A DNA stretch of 64,000 nucleotides from Flavobacterium sp. HBTb2-11-1 (GTDB lineage Bacteria; Bacteroidota; Bacteroidia; Flavobacteriales; Flavobacteriaceae), in the NCBI RefSeq assembly GCF_009826975.1, contig NZ_WUMO01000001.1, positions 124,001 to 188,000 on the forward strand. Reading direction: 5' to 3'. The notes below the pieces were generated by a model. That model had not been told where the DNA came from. It worked only from the letters and a program-made list of their open reading frames with translations, and did no database searches. Below are positions 6,417 to 15,196 of this stretch, one piece after another. A program made the position numbers and the translations under genes. Each line of letters begins with the position of its first letter. Position 1 is the first letter of the stretch.

Positions 6417-8315
6417 TTAATACGCTCGAGCGTCTTTTCCTTCATAAAAATTCATGAAAGCACGATTTACAACTCTGTTTCCGCCAGGAGTTGGGTAATC
6501 TCCCGTAAAGTACCAATCACCTAAATTTTTAGGGCATGCTCTGTGTAAATCTTCTACTGTTTGGAAGATGATTTTTACCTCTGCATTTATTTCTGGTGAG
6601 CTTAGCATTTCTGCAATTTTATCTGAGATTTCTTCGTCAGTAAATTGATCGTATATTGCTGTAACATAATTCACAACATCTTTGTCTGCGAAATTTTCTT
6701 GAGCTTTACATTTGGCATAAACTTCGTCTACAATATGATAAAGGTTTCTTTCTTTTAATAAAGCAAGTGCTGCTCTAAAAGCAACTAAACCTTCTAGTTT
6801 TGCCATATCGATTCCGTAACAATCAGGGTAACGAATTTGAGGTGCCGATGAAACAATTACGATGCGCTTTGGTTTTAAACGATCCATCATTTTGATGATG
6901 CTCATTTTCAATGTAGTACCACGAACAATACTGTCGTCAATAATTACTAAGTTATCTTCTGGTTTAATTACGCCATAAGTAACATCGTAGACGTGAGCCA
7001 CCAAATCGTCACGGCTGCTATCTTCTGTGATGAAAGTTCTAAGTTTAGCATCTTTAATAGCCACTTTCTCTGTGCGTATCTTTACAGATAAAAGCTCCTG
7101 AAGTGTTTCTGCAGTTAATGTGTTTCTATTTTCTAGAATGTAATTATTTTTTCTCTGATTTAAGAAATCCTGAGCAGCTTCAACTAAACCATAGAATGAT
7201 GTTTCGGCTGTATTTGGAATATATGAGAAAACAGTGTTGTCTGTGTCGCTATCAATTGCTTTAAGAACAGCAGGTAAAATAAATTTTCCTAAATTTTTAC
7301 GTTCTTGATAAATTTCAGCATCACTTCCTCTTGAGAAGTAGATTCTTTCGAAAGAACAAGCTTTTAAAGTAGTTGGTTCCAAGATTTGGTTCATAGTAAC
7401 GTTACCATTTTTCTTGATAATCAATGCATTTCCTGGATTGATTTCCTGAACACTTTCAAAAGGAACATTAAATACAGTTTGAATAACTGGTCTTTCAGAA
7501 GCGACAACTACAACTTCGTCATCTTGATAATAATAAGCTGGACGAATTCCTGCAGGATCTCTAAAAACAAATGCGTCACCGTGACCTAGTAAACCAGCCA
7601 TAGCATAACCTCCGTCTAAATTTTTCGCTGAACGAGCTAAGATTTTAGCAATATCCAAACGTTCTGCAATTACTGGAGAAGCTTCTCTTTTTGAGTAGCC
7701 TTCAGCTTTACAATCTTGGTATAACTGCATTACTTCTTTGTCTAAGAAGTGACCGATTTTTTCCATTACCGTAACGGTATCAGCCATTTCTTTTGGGTGC
7801 TGGCCAAGTTCAACCAAGTTTTCGAAAAGTTCTTTAACATTTGTCATGTTAAAGTTTCCTGCCAAAATCAGGTTACGGTGCATCCAGTTGCTTTGACGCA
7901 GGAATGGGTGAACGCTCTCGATGCTGTTTTTTCCAAAAGTTCCGTAACGAACGTGACCTAAAAACAATTCTCCAACATAAGGAATATTTGCTTTTAGCTC
8001 TTTCATGTTGTCTCCCAATTCTGGATGTGCTTTTAACTCCTCGCTGATTCTTTCATTGATTTGTTTAAAAACATCTTGTATAGGTTGTGCGTGATTAGAA
8101 CGAACTCTACTAATGTAGCGCTGTCCTGGATCGACATCAAATTTAATGCTTGCAAAACCAGCTCCGTCTTGTCCACGGTTATGCTGTTTTTCCATCATTA
8201 AATACATCTTCTGGATTCCGTAGAAAGCAGTTCCGTATTTTTCTTTATAATATTCAAGCGGTTTAAGTAGTCTAACTAAAGCTATCCCACATTCGTGTTT
8301 TAAAGCGTCGCTCAT
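6417..8315 (-). CDS. purF: amidophosphoribosyltransferase, long form
   Basis: 632 aa, longer than the ~500-aa E. coli type, in line with the Bacteroidota form. It catalyses the first step of purine synthesis, PRPP plus glutamine to phosphoribosylamine. The N-terminal class II glutaminase domain has Cys9 as probable nucleophile in KHECGIALVRL and KQHNRGQDGAGFA. The C-terminal phosphoribosyltransferase domain has the PRPP loop VIIDDSIVRGTT. The catalytic cysteine is preceded by eight residues and is not exposed by Met removal, so processing or an internal nucleophile is implied, as in related long forms. It is monocistronic on the minus strand, 80 bp after the PfkB gene. Confidence 0.93.
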   Translation of the reverse strand: MSDALKHECGIALVRLLKPLEYYKEKYGTAFYGIQKMYLMMEKQHNRGQDGAGFASIKFDVDPGQRYISRVRSNHAQPIQDVFKQINERISEELKAHPELGDNMKELKANIPYVGELFLGHVRYGTFGKNSIESVHPFLRQSNWMHRNLILAGNFNMTNVKELFENLVELGQHPKEMADTVTVMEKIGHFLDKEVMQLYQDCKAEGYSKREASPVIAERLDIAKILARSAKNLDGGYAMAGLLGHGDAFVFRDPAGIRPAYYYQDDEVVVVASERPVIQTVFNVPFESVQEINPGNALIIKKNGNVTMNQILEPTTLKACSFERIYFSRGSDAEIYQERKNLGKFILPAVLKAIDSDTDNTVFSYIPNTAETSFYGLVEAAQDFLNQRKNNYILENRNTLTAETLQELLSVKIRTEKVAIKDAKLRTFITEDSSRDDLVAHVYDVTYGVIKPEDNLVIIDDSIVRGTTLKMSIIKMMDRLKPKRIVIVSSAPQIRYPDCYGIDMAKLEGLVAFRAALALLKERNLYHIVDEVYAKCKAQENFADKDVVNYVTAIYDQFTDEEISDKIAEMLSSPEINAEVKIIFQTVEDLHRACPKNLGDWYFTGDYPTPGGNRVVNRAFMNFYEGKDARAY

Positions 8316-8362
8316 TGTTTTTTGTTATTTGTGTGTTGTTGTAAGTTGTGTGTATTCGTAAT

Positions 8363-8390
8363 AAAAAAGCCCCGTTTTATCGAGGCTCTT
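8363..8390 (-). terminator. terminator after the PfkB kinase gene
   Basis: On the minus strand GAGCCTCG / CGGGGCTT (one G-T pair) is followed by six T. It separates the kinase gene from purF. Confidence 0.75.
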
Positions 8391-8395
8391 AGGCA

Positions 8396-9319
8396 TTATA
8401 TTTCTATGTCAAACTGAGTTAACGACTTAAATTGCTGTAATCGAATCGCTACCTCGGCTTTGCTTAATGATTCCATTCTTTCAGTTCCAAACTTCTCAAC
8501 GCAGAAAGAAGCTAAATTTGAACCGTAAATAATTGCATTCTTCATGTTGTTAAACGAAATATTTTCGCTTTGCGCAATAAATCCAGAGAAACCACCTGCG
8601 AAAGTGTCTCCTGCTCCTGTTGGATCAAAAACATCTTCTAATGGTAAAGCCGGTGCAAAGAAAACTTCTCTGTTGTGGAATAAAAGTGCTCCGTGTTCTC
8701 CTTTTTTGATCACCACATATTTTGGTCCCATGTCTTGGATTTTAGCGGCAGCTTTTACTAATGAATATTCTCCTGAAAGTTGTCTTGCTTCTTCGTCATT
8801 GATTGTAATAACATCTACACGTTTAATAACGTCTAATAATTCTGGAAGAGCACAGTCCATCCAAAAGTTCATAGTGTCTAAAACTACTAATTTTGGTTTT
8901 TTCTCCATTTGATCTAAAACACTGCTTTGTACTAATGGGTGTAAGTTTCCTAACATTACAACATCAGCATCTTTGTAGTTTTGAGGAACTTTTGGCTGAA
9001 AATCAGCTAAAACGTTCAACTCAGTTACAAGAGTATCTCTAGAATTTAAATCGTTGTGGTATAAACCGCTCCAGAAAAAAGTCTTTCCTCCTTTTACAAT
9101 TTCGATACCAGAGATATCAATATTTTTTGAAGTTAAAAGATCCAAATGTTCTTGAGGGAAATCGTCGCCAACTACAGAAACAATGGCCGATTGCAAGTTA
9201 AAAAATGACGCTGATAATCCGATGTACGTTGCAGCACCACCTAATATTTTATCTGTTTTTCCGAAAGGAGTTTCAATAGCGTCGAAAGCAACTGTTCCAA
9301 CAATCAATAGTTTATTCAT
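8396..9319 (-). CDS. PfkB family carbohydrate/nucleoside kinase
   Basis: 307 aa, standard ribokinase-fold length. N-terminal MNKLLIVGTVAFDAIETPFG and GGAATYIGLSASFF form the substrate-binding region. The C-terminal DPTGAGDTFAGGF is the PfkB signature 2, with the catalytic base aspartate in GAGD and the anion hole. It transfers phosphate from ATP to a sugar or nucleoside hydroxyl; the substrate cannot be read from the sequence. Gene order before purF hints at nucleotide metabolism, but there is a terminator between them. Confidence 0.85.
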   Translation of the reverse strand: MNKLLIVGTVAFDAIETPFGKTDKILGGAATYIGLSASFFNLQSAIVSVVGDDFPQEHLDLLTSKNIDISGIEIVKGGKTFFWSGLYHNDLNSRDTLVTELNVLADFQPKVPQNYKDADVVMLGNLHPLVQSSVLDQMEKKPKLVVLDTMNFWMDCALPELLDVIKRVDVITINDEEARQLSGEYSLVKAAAKIQDMGPKYVVIKKGEHGALLFHNREVFFAPALPLEDVFDPTGAGDTFAGGFSGFIAQSENISFNNMKNAIIYGSNLASFCVEKFGTERMESLSKAEVAIRLQQFKSLTQFDIEI

Positions 9320-9525
9320 TTTATGAATTTCGAATTAGGGTGCAAAGATACTTCATAAGTTACAATCTTGCAACGGTTTAGGTTCTCAAAATTTTCTTAA
9401 AAAAATGACAACGATTTCGAAGTAAAACTATTGTAAATGAATGGGTTAAAATTGATTTTTAGCAGTGTTTATAATAGGCTTTTTGAATTTAGGATGCAAG
9501 TTTTTTGAAAATAATTGCGAATATT

Positions 9526-9930
9526 TTACAGATTATATTTCTTATCAAAATAATTCTTCAAAATACCAACCTGAACCAAAATCATAATTGGAACAATCAA
9601 AATGGCATATAAGATGTTTTTAGAAAAATGAATTCTAGAAAATGCTGTTGAGATTCTATCAGAATATAATTTCCCGATTACGTCAATTTTAAAATCATTA
9701 TTCGAAACAGAAAACAGAGAAACATAAAGCACTAATGCCGCCACAGCTAAGCCAATCGTAATCCAGATTGGTTTAGAAATTAAAGGTTTGTATGCTTTGA
9801 GTTTTTTCTCTTCTAGTATATGAACTTCAGCCATTATTTTTGAAGTGAAATCTACTGATGGTGACTGCAGTTTTTCTTCAGCCATCATTTTCTTAATAAG
9901 TTGGTCTATATTTTTATCGCTCTCTCTCAT
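9526..9930 (-). CDS. membrane protein, probable anti-sigma factor
   Basis: 134 aa. A charged N-terminal cytoplasmic part (MRESDKNIDQLIKKMMAEE), then two membrane helices: IWITIGLAVAALVLYVSLF around residues 71-89 and ILYAILIVPIMILVQVGIL around 107-125. The start overlaps the last 17 bases of the ECF sigma gene, so translation is coupled. This position and topology fit an anti-sigma factor that holds the sigma factor at the membrane. No classical zinc anti-sigma motif (HxxxCxxC) is present, so the role is inferred from context. Confidence 0.6.
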   Translation of the reverse strand: MRESDKNIDQLIKKMMAEEKLQSPSVDFTSKIMAEVHILEEKKLKAYKPLISKPIWITIGLAVAALVLYVSLFSVSNNDFKIDVIGKLYSDRISTAFSRIHFSKNILYAILIVPIMILVQVGILKNYFDKKYNL

Positions 9931-10501
9931 AACATTCTATTATTTCTGGTTCTAACTGCTGTCTCAAAATTACGGCTAATTTCTGTCGGCTCCTAAATAA
10001 TTTCACTTTTGCATTATTGGCCGATATATTCATGATCTTTCCAATTTCTTCTAAACTCTGATCATCAAAATAAAATAAGGTTAAAAGGAAATTTTCATCA
10101 CTTGGCAATAAAGTCAAACATTTCTGAATGGTCTGCTTTCGTTCATTTTCTTCTAATGCGCTTAAAGCATTGTCCATTGTTTTGATTAAATGAGACGAAA
10201 AATCATCAATAGAAATATTCAAATCTTCTTTTTTGTTTTTCTTTAAACGGTCTAGACAAGTATTATAGGCAATTTTATAAATCCAAGTTGAGAACTTAGA
10301 TTCTCCTTTAAATTTTGTCAGCGAACTATAAATTTTTATAAAAGTATCCTGTGTAACTTCTTCTGCTTCTTCCCGATTTTTAACCATTTTTAGAGCCAGC
10401 GTAAAGATCATATCTTTATAACGATCTACAAGAACGGCAAAAGCACTGGTCTCGCCCTTTAGGATTTTATCGATATAATGTTGATCAGTTAATGTGCTCA
10501 T
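9914..10501 (-). CDS. ECF-type RNA polymerase sigma factor
   Basis: 195 aa. Region 2: FAVLVDRYKDMIFTLALKM, AEEVTQDTFIKIYSSL, FSTWIYKIAYNTCLDRLKK. Region 4: LLTLFYFDDQSLEEIGKIM followed by NISANNAKVKLFRSRQKL (helix-turn-helix that reads the -35 box). No region 1 or 3, which defines the ECF class. It carries its own candidate promoter TGTAAC-N17-CGTC 10 bp before the ATG, and the same box drives the divergent gene at 10811. The partner at 9526 is the probable anti-sigma factor. The signal is unknown; an envelope stress response is a reasonable guess. Confidence 0.92.
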   Translation of the reverse strand: MSTLTDQHYIDKILKGETSAFAVLVDRYKDMIFTLALKMVKNREEAEEVTQDTFIKIYSSLTKFKGESKFSTWIYKIAYNTCLDRLKKNKKEDLNISIDDFSSHLIKTMDNALSALEENERKQTIQKCLTLLPSDENFLLTLFYFDDQSLEEIGKIMNISANNAKVKLFRSRQKLAVILRQQLEPEIIECYERER

Positions 10502-10511
10502 AATTATATAG

Positions 10512-10538
10512 GACGACAGAATGTTAATTTAGGTTACA
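10512..10538 (-). promoter_or_regulatory. ECF sigma-dependent promoter, sigma operon
   Basis: On the minus strand TGTAAC (complement of 10533-10538), 17 bp, then CGTC (complement of 10512-10515). This matches the -35/-10 layout of ECF promoters (AAC motif and CGTC). The flanking sequence TTCTTGTAACCT is shared with the divergent promoter. The leader is only a few bases long. Confidence 0.7.
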
Positions 10539-10745
10539 AGAAATTGAAAATAAATTCCAAAAAGCAAATCCCAAATTCCAATCTAATTAACTATCAGAGT
10601 TAAATTCAGATTATACATATTATATATATAGTATAAGCTTTTAGAAAGATTCAACTTTGACAAAGTTTTTTAGAGTCAAAATTAATTGATTATCAGTAAG
10701 TTTTGGAATTTGGAGTTTAGAAATTGGAATTTATTTTAAAATTCT

Positions 10746-10772
10746 TGTAACCTCAATTTAAAAACCCTCGTC
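10746..10772 (+). promoter_or_regulatory. ECF sigma-dependent promoter, DUF6249 gene
   Basis: TGTAAC at 10746-10751, 17 bp, CGTC at 10769-10772: the same boxes and exact spacing as the divergent sigma operon promoter. The rest of the 10502-10810 gap contains AT-rich sequence and TTGGAATTTGG-type repeats. Confidence 0.7.
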
Positions 10773-10810
10773 ATATGAGGTATATCAATCAATTAAAAAC
10801 ATAAAATATC

Positions 10811-11158
10811 ATGGACGAAAAAATTTTAATTCCAATCAGTCTTTTCTTAATGATCTTCGGAATCGTTTATTTAATTTATTCAACAAGAAACAGAGAGCGT
10901 CTGGCTCTAATAGAAAAAGGGGTAGATGCCAGTATCTTTTTGCAAGGAAAGGGAAGTGGAGTTCCAGCTTGGAAAATCTTTGTAGTAAATCTAGCATTCT
11001 TATTAATAGGAAGCGGTGTTGGAATTTTTCTTGCGCTATTAATCACCACTTATACATCTCTTAATGATGGTGCGGTTTATCCTTCAATTATTTTTATAAT
11101 GTCAGGAATCGGACTTTTGACAGGATTTAAAACTGCAAAAGACTTAGATAAAGAATAA
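10811..11158 (+). CDS. DUF6249-type small membrane protein
   Basis: 115 aa with three hydrophobic helices: near residues 5-23 (ILIPISLFLMIFGIVYLIY), 56-79 (VNLAFLLIGSGVGIFLALLI) and 91-105 (SIIFIMSGIGLLTGF). Between the first two lies the conserved segment RNRERLALIEKGVDASIF. I place it in the DUF6249 family from this pattern. It is the divergent neighbour of the ECF sigma factor and shares its promoter boxes, so it is probably part of that regulon. No biochemical role is known to me. Confidence 0.75.
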   Translation: MDEKILIPISLFLMIFGIVYLIYSTRNRERLALIEKGVDASIFLQGKGSGVPAWKIFVVNLAFLLIGSGVGIFLALLITTYTSLNDGAVYPSIIFIMSGIGLLTGFKTAKDLDKE

Positions 11159-11180
11159 AATTGAAATTAGTAATTTGAGT

Positions 11181-11223
11181 ATAACGTATCGAGAATTTAG
11201 GTTTTCGATACGTTATCTTTTTT
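11181..11223 (+). terminator. terminator after the DUF6249 gene
   Basis: Perfect 12-bp stem ATAACGTATCGA / TCGATACGTTAT followed by C and six T; it runs into the convergent rnhA 3' end. Confidence 0.85.
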
Positions 11224-11701
11224 ATAGCAACTTAGAATCGATGTTTTCGTAATAAGAATCGATTGAAAGTTTGGGTTGCATAGATGCCATTACGGCCAGT
11301 TGATCACAGCGTTCGTTTTGCGGATGGTTGTTATGTCCCTTAATCCATTTAAAATCGACTTGATGTTTGCGGTAGACGATTAAAAAGCGTTTCCAAAGAT
11401 CTGCATTTTTTCTTCCAGCAAAACCTTTTTTCTCCCAGCCAAGCACCCATTTCTTTTCAACAGAATCGACAACATATTTAGAGTCCGAAACCACAAGGAC
11501 TTTCATGTTGGGTTTTTTCAGTTTTTCTAACCCCACAATTACAGCCAAAAGTTCCATCCTATTATTAGTAGTCAGACGAAAGCCTTCGTAGAATTCTTTT
11601 TTGTGCGGAGTGCCCACCAGTTCCATCACGACCCCATAACCGCCATTTCCTGGATTTCCCTTTGCCGCGCCATCGGTATATATATGTACTTCGTGATTCA
11701 T
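11222..11701 (-). CDS. rnhA: ribonuclease HI
   Basis: 159 aa, the standard length. It removes the RNA strand of RNA-DNA hybrids. The four catalytic carboxylates of the RNase H fold are visible: Asp in HIYTDGAAKGNPG, Glu in NNRMELLAVIVGL, Asp in LVVSDSKYVVD, and Asp in HNNHPQNERCDQLA. No N-terminal hybrid-binding domain. It ends against the terminator of the convergent DUF6249 gene. Confidence 0.96.
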   Translation of the reverse strand: MNHEVHIYTDGAAKGNPGNGGYGVVMELVGTPHKKEFYEGFRLTTNNRMELLAVIVGLEKLKKPNMKVLVVSDSKYVVDSVEKKWVLGWEKKGFAGRKNADLWKRFLIVYRKHQVDFKWIKGHNNHPQNERCDQLAVMASMQPKLSIDSYYENIDSKLL

Positions 11702-11851
11702 TTTATTTTAGACTGCTTAGATTTTAGATTTTTAGACTTTTAGGTTTTTCTTTTTTAGACATTAAACATCTTTAGATTTTAGACTGCTTAGATTTTTAAA
11801 AATGCTTTAGATTAAAATCTAAGTAGTCTTATGTCTAAGAAGTCTAATAGT
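11702..11851. repeat. short A/T-rich direct repeats between purN and rnhA
   Basis: TTTAGACTGCTTAGATTTT-like units recur at about 11709 and 11778, with further TTTAGATTTTTAGA copies. No gene is visible in this 150-bp gap. Confidence 0.4.
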
Positions 11852-12415
11852 TTAAATTTCTAATAATCTATGTATGATTTCTGGAAAATGTTTTTGTTCC
11901 AGCTCATGAATCTTTTCTGCAACTGTTTCTGGAGTGTCTTCATCTGTCAAAGCCACATTTGCCTGAAAGATGATAGCGCCTTCGTCGTAGTTTTCGTTAA
12001 CATAATGAATAGATATTCCAGTTTCCTTTTCCTTATTATTTATAATTGCTCTATGGATGTGCATTCCATACATTCCTTTGCCCCCATAATTAGGTAAAAG
12101 TGCAGGATGGATATTGATTATTTTATTTGGATATTGTTCAATTATGTTTTCTGGGAATTTGAGTAGAAAACCAGCCAAAACTATCAAATCCGGGTCGATT
12201 TTTTGTATTTTTTGTAGCACTTTTCTTTCTAAAAGTTCGTTTTTTTCGAAGATTTCGACTGGAATTTGATGATTTTTTGCTCTTTCAATCACTTTTGCCG
12301 AAGCATTATTTGTAAAGACCGAAACGACCTTTGCAATTTCAGTGTTCGAAAAATATTTTATAATGTTCTCTGCGTTAGTTCCTGATCCTGAGGCAAAAAC
12401 GATAATTTTTTTCAT
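11852..12415 (-). CDS. purN: phosphoribosylglycinamide formyltransferase
   Basis: 187 aa from the ATG at 12413-12415. It transfers a formyl group from 10-formyl-THF to GAR in purine synthesis. MKKIIVFASGSGTNAENII is the start and phosphate-binding loop. PDLIVLAGFLLKFP and INIHPALLPNYGGKGMYG hold the catalytic His, and HYVNENYDEGAIIFQ holds the catalytic Asp. An in-frame extension upstream to 12514 is rejected because the family begins at this motif and has this length. Diverges from acpP. Confidence 0.95.
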   Translation of the reverse strand: MKKIIVFASGSGTNAENIIKYFSNTEIAKVVSVFTNNASAKVIERAKNHQIPVEIFEKNELLERKVLQKIQKIDPDLIVLAGFLLKFPENIIEQYPNKIINIHPALLPNYGGKGMYGMHIHRAIINNKEKETGISIHYVNENYDEGAIIFQANVALTDEDTPETVAEKIHELEQKHFPEIIHRLLEI

Positions 12416-12531
12416 AAAGTTGTGTGTTTTGAGAGTGCAAAAAACGGAATAAAAATCGAAAATAAATAGCTTTAAAAGACCTTTCTTGAAATTAATTTTA
12501 TAAATTAGTGTCACATTTATAAACTAAATAG

Positions 12532-12560
12532 TTGTTTTAAAATAAAGTTTTTTATTTTTG
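12532..12560 (+). promoter_or_regulatory. acpP promoter
   Basis: TTG at 12532-12534, 18-bp spacer, TATTTTTG at 12553-12560; start of translation 30 bp downstream. Confidence 0.65.
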
Positions 12561-12590
12561 CCAACAAATTAAATTCTAAAATTAAAGATT

Positions 12591-12827
12591 ATGTCAGACA
12601 TTGCATCAAGAGTAAAAGCGATTATCGTAGACAAATTAGGTGTTGACGAAAACGAAGTTGTAACAGAAGCAAGCTTCACTAATGATTTAGGAGCTGACTC
12701 ACTAGACACTGTTGAGCTTATTATGGAATTCGAAAAAGAATTTGATATTCAAATTCCAGACGATCAAGCAGAAAACATTGCTACTGTTGGTCAAGCTATT
12801 TCTTATATCGAAGAAGCAAAAAAATAA
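12591..12827 (+). CDS. acpP: acyl carrier protein
   Basis: 78 aa, acidic, with the phosphopantetheine attachment serine in [15 protein letters not shown]. It carries growing acyl chains for fatty-acid synthesis. Directly upstream of fabF, its condensing enzyme partner. A long hairpin lies in the 239-bp gap before fabF and may reduce readthrough, keeping ACP expression above that of FabF. Confidence 0.97.
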   Translation: MSDIASRVKAIIVDKLGVDENEVVTEASFTNDLGADSLDTVELIMEFEKEFDIQIPDDQAENIATVGQAISYIEEAKK

Positions 12828-12938
12828 TAATACCACACCCGAATTCTAAAAAATCTCAAAATTTGAATATCCAAATCCCAAAATTGGAATTTGTTTTTTA
12901 AAGAATTGGAATTTCTAGAAATCGGGTGTTATTATTTT
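12826..12938 (+). terminator. long inverted repeat between acpP and fabF
   Basis: AATAATAccACACCCGA at the left and TCGGGTGTTATTATT at the right form a stem closing a ~80-nt loop that holds TTGGAATTTG-type repeats. A T-run follows. A partial terminator or an inserted repeat are both possible. Confidence 0.5.
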
Positions 12939-13066
12939 TTAAATTTAAATTTCGATTGATTTTTCAATCAAAAAGATATATTTATATTGTAATTCCCATG
13001 GCTCTTAAATAACTATAAGTTAAGAAAGCGTGGGTTTTATTTGTTTAAAGTACAAAACACATATTT

Positions 13067-14320
13067 ATGGCATTAAGGCGAGTTGTTGTAACAGGATTAG
13101 GTGCACTTACTCCTATTGGGAATAATATCCAAGAATATTGGAATGCACTTGTGAATGGAGTTAGCGGAGCCGCTCCAATCACATATTATGATACCGAGAA
13201 ACACAAAACGAAATTTGCCTGCGAAGTAAAAAACTTCAATATTGAAGATTACATGGATCGCAAGGAATCTCGTAGATTAGATAAATTTGCACAATACGCA
13301 ATTGCTGCCAGTGATGAAGCTATTAAAGATGCTGGAATCACAAATGATAACGTAAACAAACAAAGAGTTGGTGTTATCTGGGGAGCAGGAATTGGAGGTT
13401 TAGAGACTTTCCAAGATGAAGTATTGTATTATGCAAAAGGTGATGGAACTCCAAAGTTCAATCCTTTCTTTATTCCTAAAATGATTGCCGATATTGCTCC
13501 TGCACATATTTCTATGCGTAACGGGTATATGGGACCAAATTATACTACGGTTTCTGCTTGTGCATCTTCTGCAAATGCATTAATCGATGCCTTCAATTAC
13601 ATTCGTTTAGGAATGTGCGATGTTATTGTTTCTGGTGGTTCTGAAGCTGCTGTTACAATTGCAGGTATGGGAGGATTTAGCTCAATGCACGCTTTATCTA
13701 CAAGAAACGAAAGCCCAGAAACAGCTTCTAGACCTTTTGATGCAACCAGAGATGGTTTCGTTTTAGGTGAAGGAGCAGGAGCTTTAGTTCTTGAAGAGTA
13801 TGAACATGCTAAAGCAAGAGGGGCAAAAATCTATTGCGAAATTGGCGGTGGCGGTATGTCGTCTGATGCTTACCACTTAACTGCACCACATCCGGAAGGA
13901 ATTGGAGTTATCGCAGTAATGGAAAACACATTGAGAGATGCTGGAATGACTCCCGATCAAGTGGATCATATCAATACTCACGGAACTTCTACGCCATTAG
14001 GAGACGTTGCTGAATTAAAAGCAATTAGTGCTGTTTTTGGTGATCATGCTAAAAACATCAACATTAACTCTACAAAATCTATGACAGGACACTTATTGGG
14101 TGCAGCTGGAGCTATTGAAGCTATTGCTTCTATCTTGGCAATGCAGCACGGAATTGTTCCTCCAACGATTAACCATACAGTTGTTGACGAAAACATTGAT
14201 CCATCTTTAAATCTTACTCTAAACAAACCTCAAAAAAGAGAAGTAAATGTTGCTATGAGTAATACATTTGGTTTTGGTGGACACAATGCTTGCGTATTGT
14301 TTAAAAAACTAGCTGATTAA
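13067..14320 (+). CDS. fabF: beta-ketoacyl-ACP synthase II
   Basis: 417 aa. It condenses malonyl-ACP with acyl-ACP to elongate fatty acids. N-terminal RRVVVTGLGALTPIGNN, the catalytic cysteine in SACASSANAL, and the two active-site histidines in NTHGTSTPLGD and GHLLGAAGAIEA. The C-terminal NTFGFGGHNACVLF is typical. All family landmarks are present at normal spacing. It sits between acpP and rnc, a conserved bacterial order; rnc starts 10 bp after its stop. Confidence 0.97.
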   Translation: MALRRVVVTGLGALTPIGNNIQEYWNALVNGVSGAAPITYYDTEKHKTKFACEVKNFNIEDYMDRKESRRLDKFAQYAIAASDEAIKDAGITNDNVNKQRVGVIWGAGIGGLETFQDEVLYYAKGDGTPKFNPFFIPKMIADIAPAHISMRNGYMGPNYTTVSACASSANALIDAFNYIRLGMCDVIVSGGSEAAVTIAGMGGFSSMHALSTRNESPETASRPFDATRDGFVLGEGAGALVLEEYEHAKARGAKIYCEIGGGGMSSDAYHLTAPHPEGIGVIAVMENTLRDAGMTPDQVDHINTHGTSTPLGDVAELKAISAVFGDHAKNININSTKSMTGHLLGAAGAIEAIASILAMQHGIVPPTINHTVVDENIDPSLNLTLNKPQKREVNVAMSNTFGFGGHNACVLFKKLAD

Positions 14321-14330
14321 TTTTCTGTAT

Positions 14331-15071
14331 ATGAATATTATCAAAAAAATATTTTCGAAATCCCGTTCTCAAGAAGACGGGATTTTTTTTGACACTATTC
14401 AGAAAATTCTTGGTTTTCAGCCTTCTAACGTAGATTTTTATAGACGGGCATTTACCCATCGTTCGTCTAATAAACTAGATCAAAATGGACATCCTATTAA
14501 TTATGAACGTTTAGAATTTTTAGGAGACGCTATGTTAAGTGCCGTGATTGCTGCACATTTATTTAATAAAGCTCCAAATGGAGATGAAGGTTATTTAACC
14601 AAAATGCGTTCGAAAATAGTGAGTCGTGAACATTTGAACGAATTAGGTAAAGACTTAAATTTAGTGCAGTTTGTAGAGAGCAAAGTGCCGATTCAGCATT
14701 TTGGAGAAAACATTCACGGTAATATTTTTGAATCCCTAATAGGTGCTATTTATTTAGACAAGGGCTATACTTTTTGCGAGAAATTCATCCAAAAAAGAGT
14801 AGTGACGCCTTATGTAGATATTGCGCGACTTGAAGGAAAAGTGATAAGTTATAAAAGCCTTGTTATTGAATGGTGTCAGAAAGAAAAAAGAGTTTTTCAT
14901 TATGACATTTTTGAAGATAACGGTATAGACGGACAGCGTCTATTTGGTGTTAAATTGAGTATTGATGATAAAGTTGTCGCAAGAGCGCGAGCAACTTCAA
15001 AAAAGAAAGCAGAAGAAAAAGCATCGCAGAGAGCTTATTTTGCGTTTCAAGAAAAAATTGACAAGAAATAG
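14331..15071 (+). CDS. rnc: ribonuclease III
   Basis: 246 aa. Cleaves double-stranded RNA in rRNA and mRNA processing. RNase III domain with the signature YERLEFLGDAMLSAV and the second acidic site FESLIGAIYLDKG. The C-terminal double-stranded RNA-binding domain ends with ARATSKKKAEEKASQRA. Starts 10 bp after fabF, so probably co-transcribed. Confidence 0.96.
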   Translation: MNIIKKIFSKSRSQEDGIFFDTIQKILGFQPSNVDFYRRAFTHRSSNKLDQNGHPINYERLEFLGDAMLSAVIAAHLFNKAPNGDEGYLTKMRSKIVSREHLNELGKDLNLVQFVESKVPIQHFGENIHGNIFESLIGAIYLDKGYTFCEKFIQKRVVTPYVDIARLEGKVISYKSLVIEWCQKEKRVFHYDIFEDNGIDGQRLFGVKLSIDDKVVARARATSKKKAEEKASQRAYFAFQEKIDKK

Positions 15072-15196
15072 CTGCAAAAATGTTGTAACTCTCACAAGGC
15101 TACATCGTTTTCGTTTATAATTTAACAAAACAAGCATGTCATAACTGTTGATGCTCCGTTTAGAAATAGTATATTTACAACTTGATTTTTCAAGAC

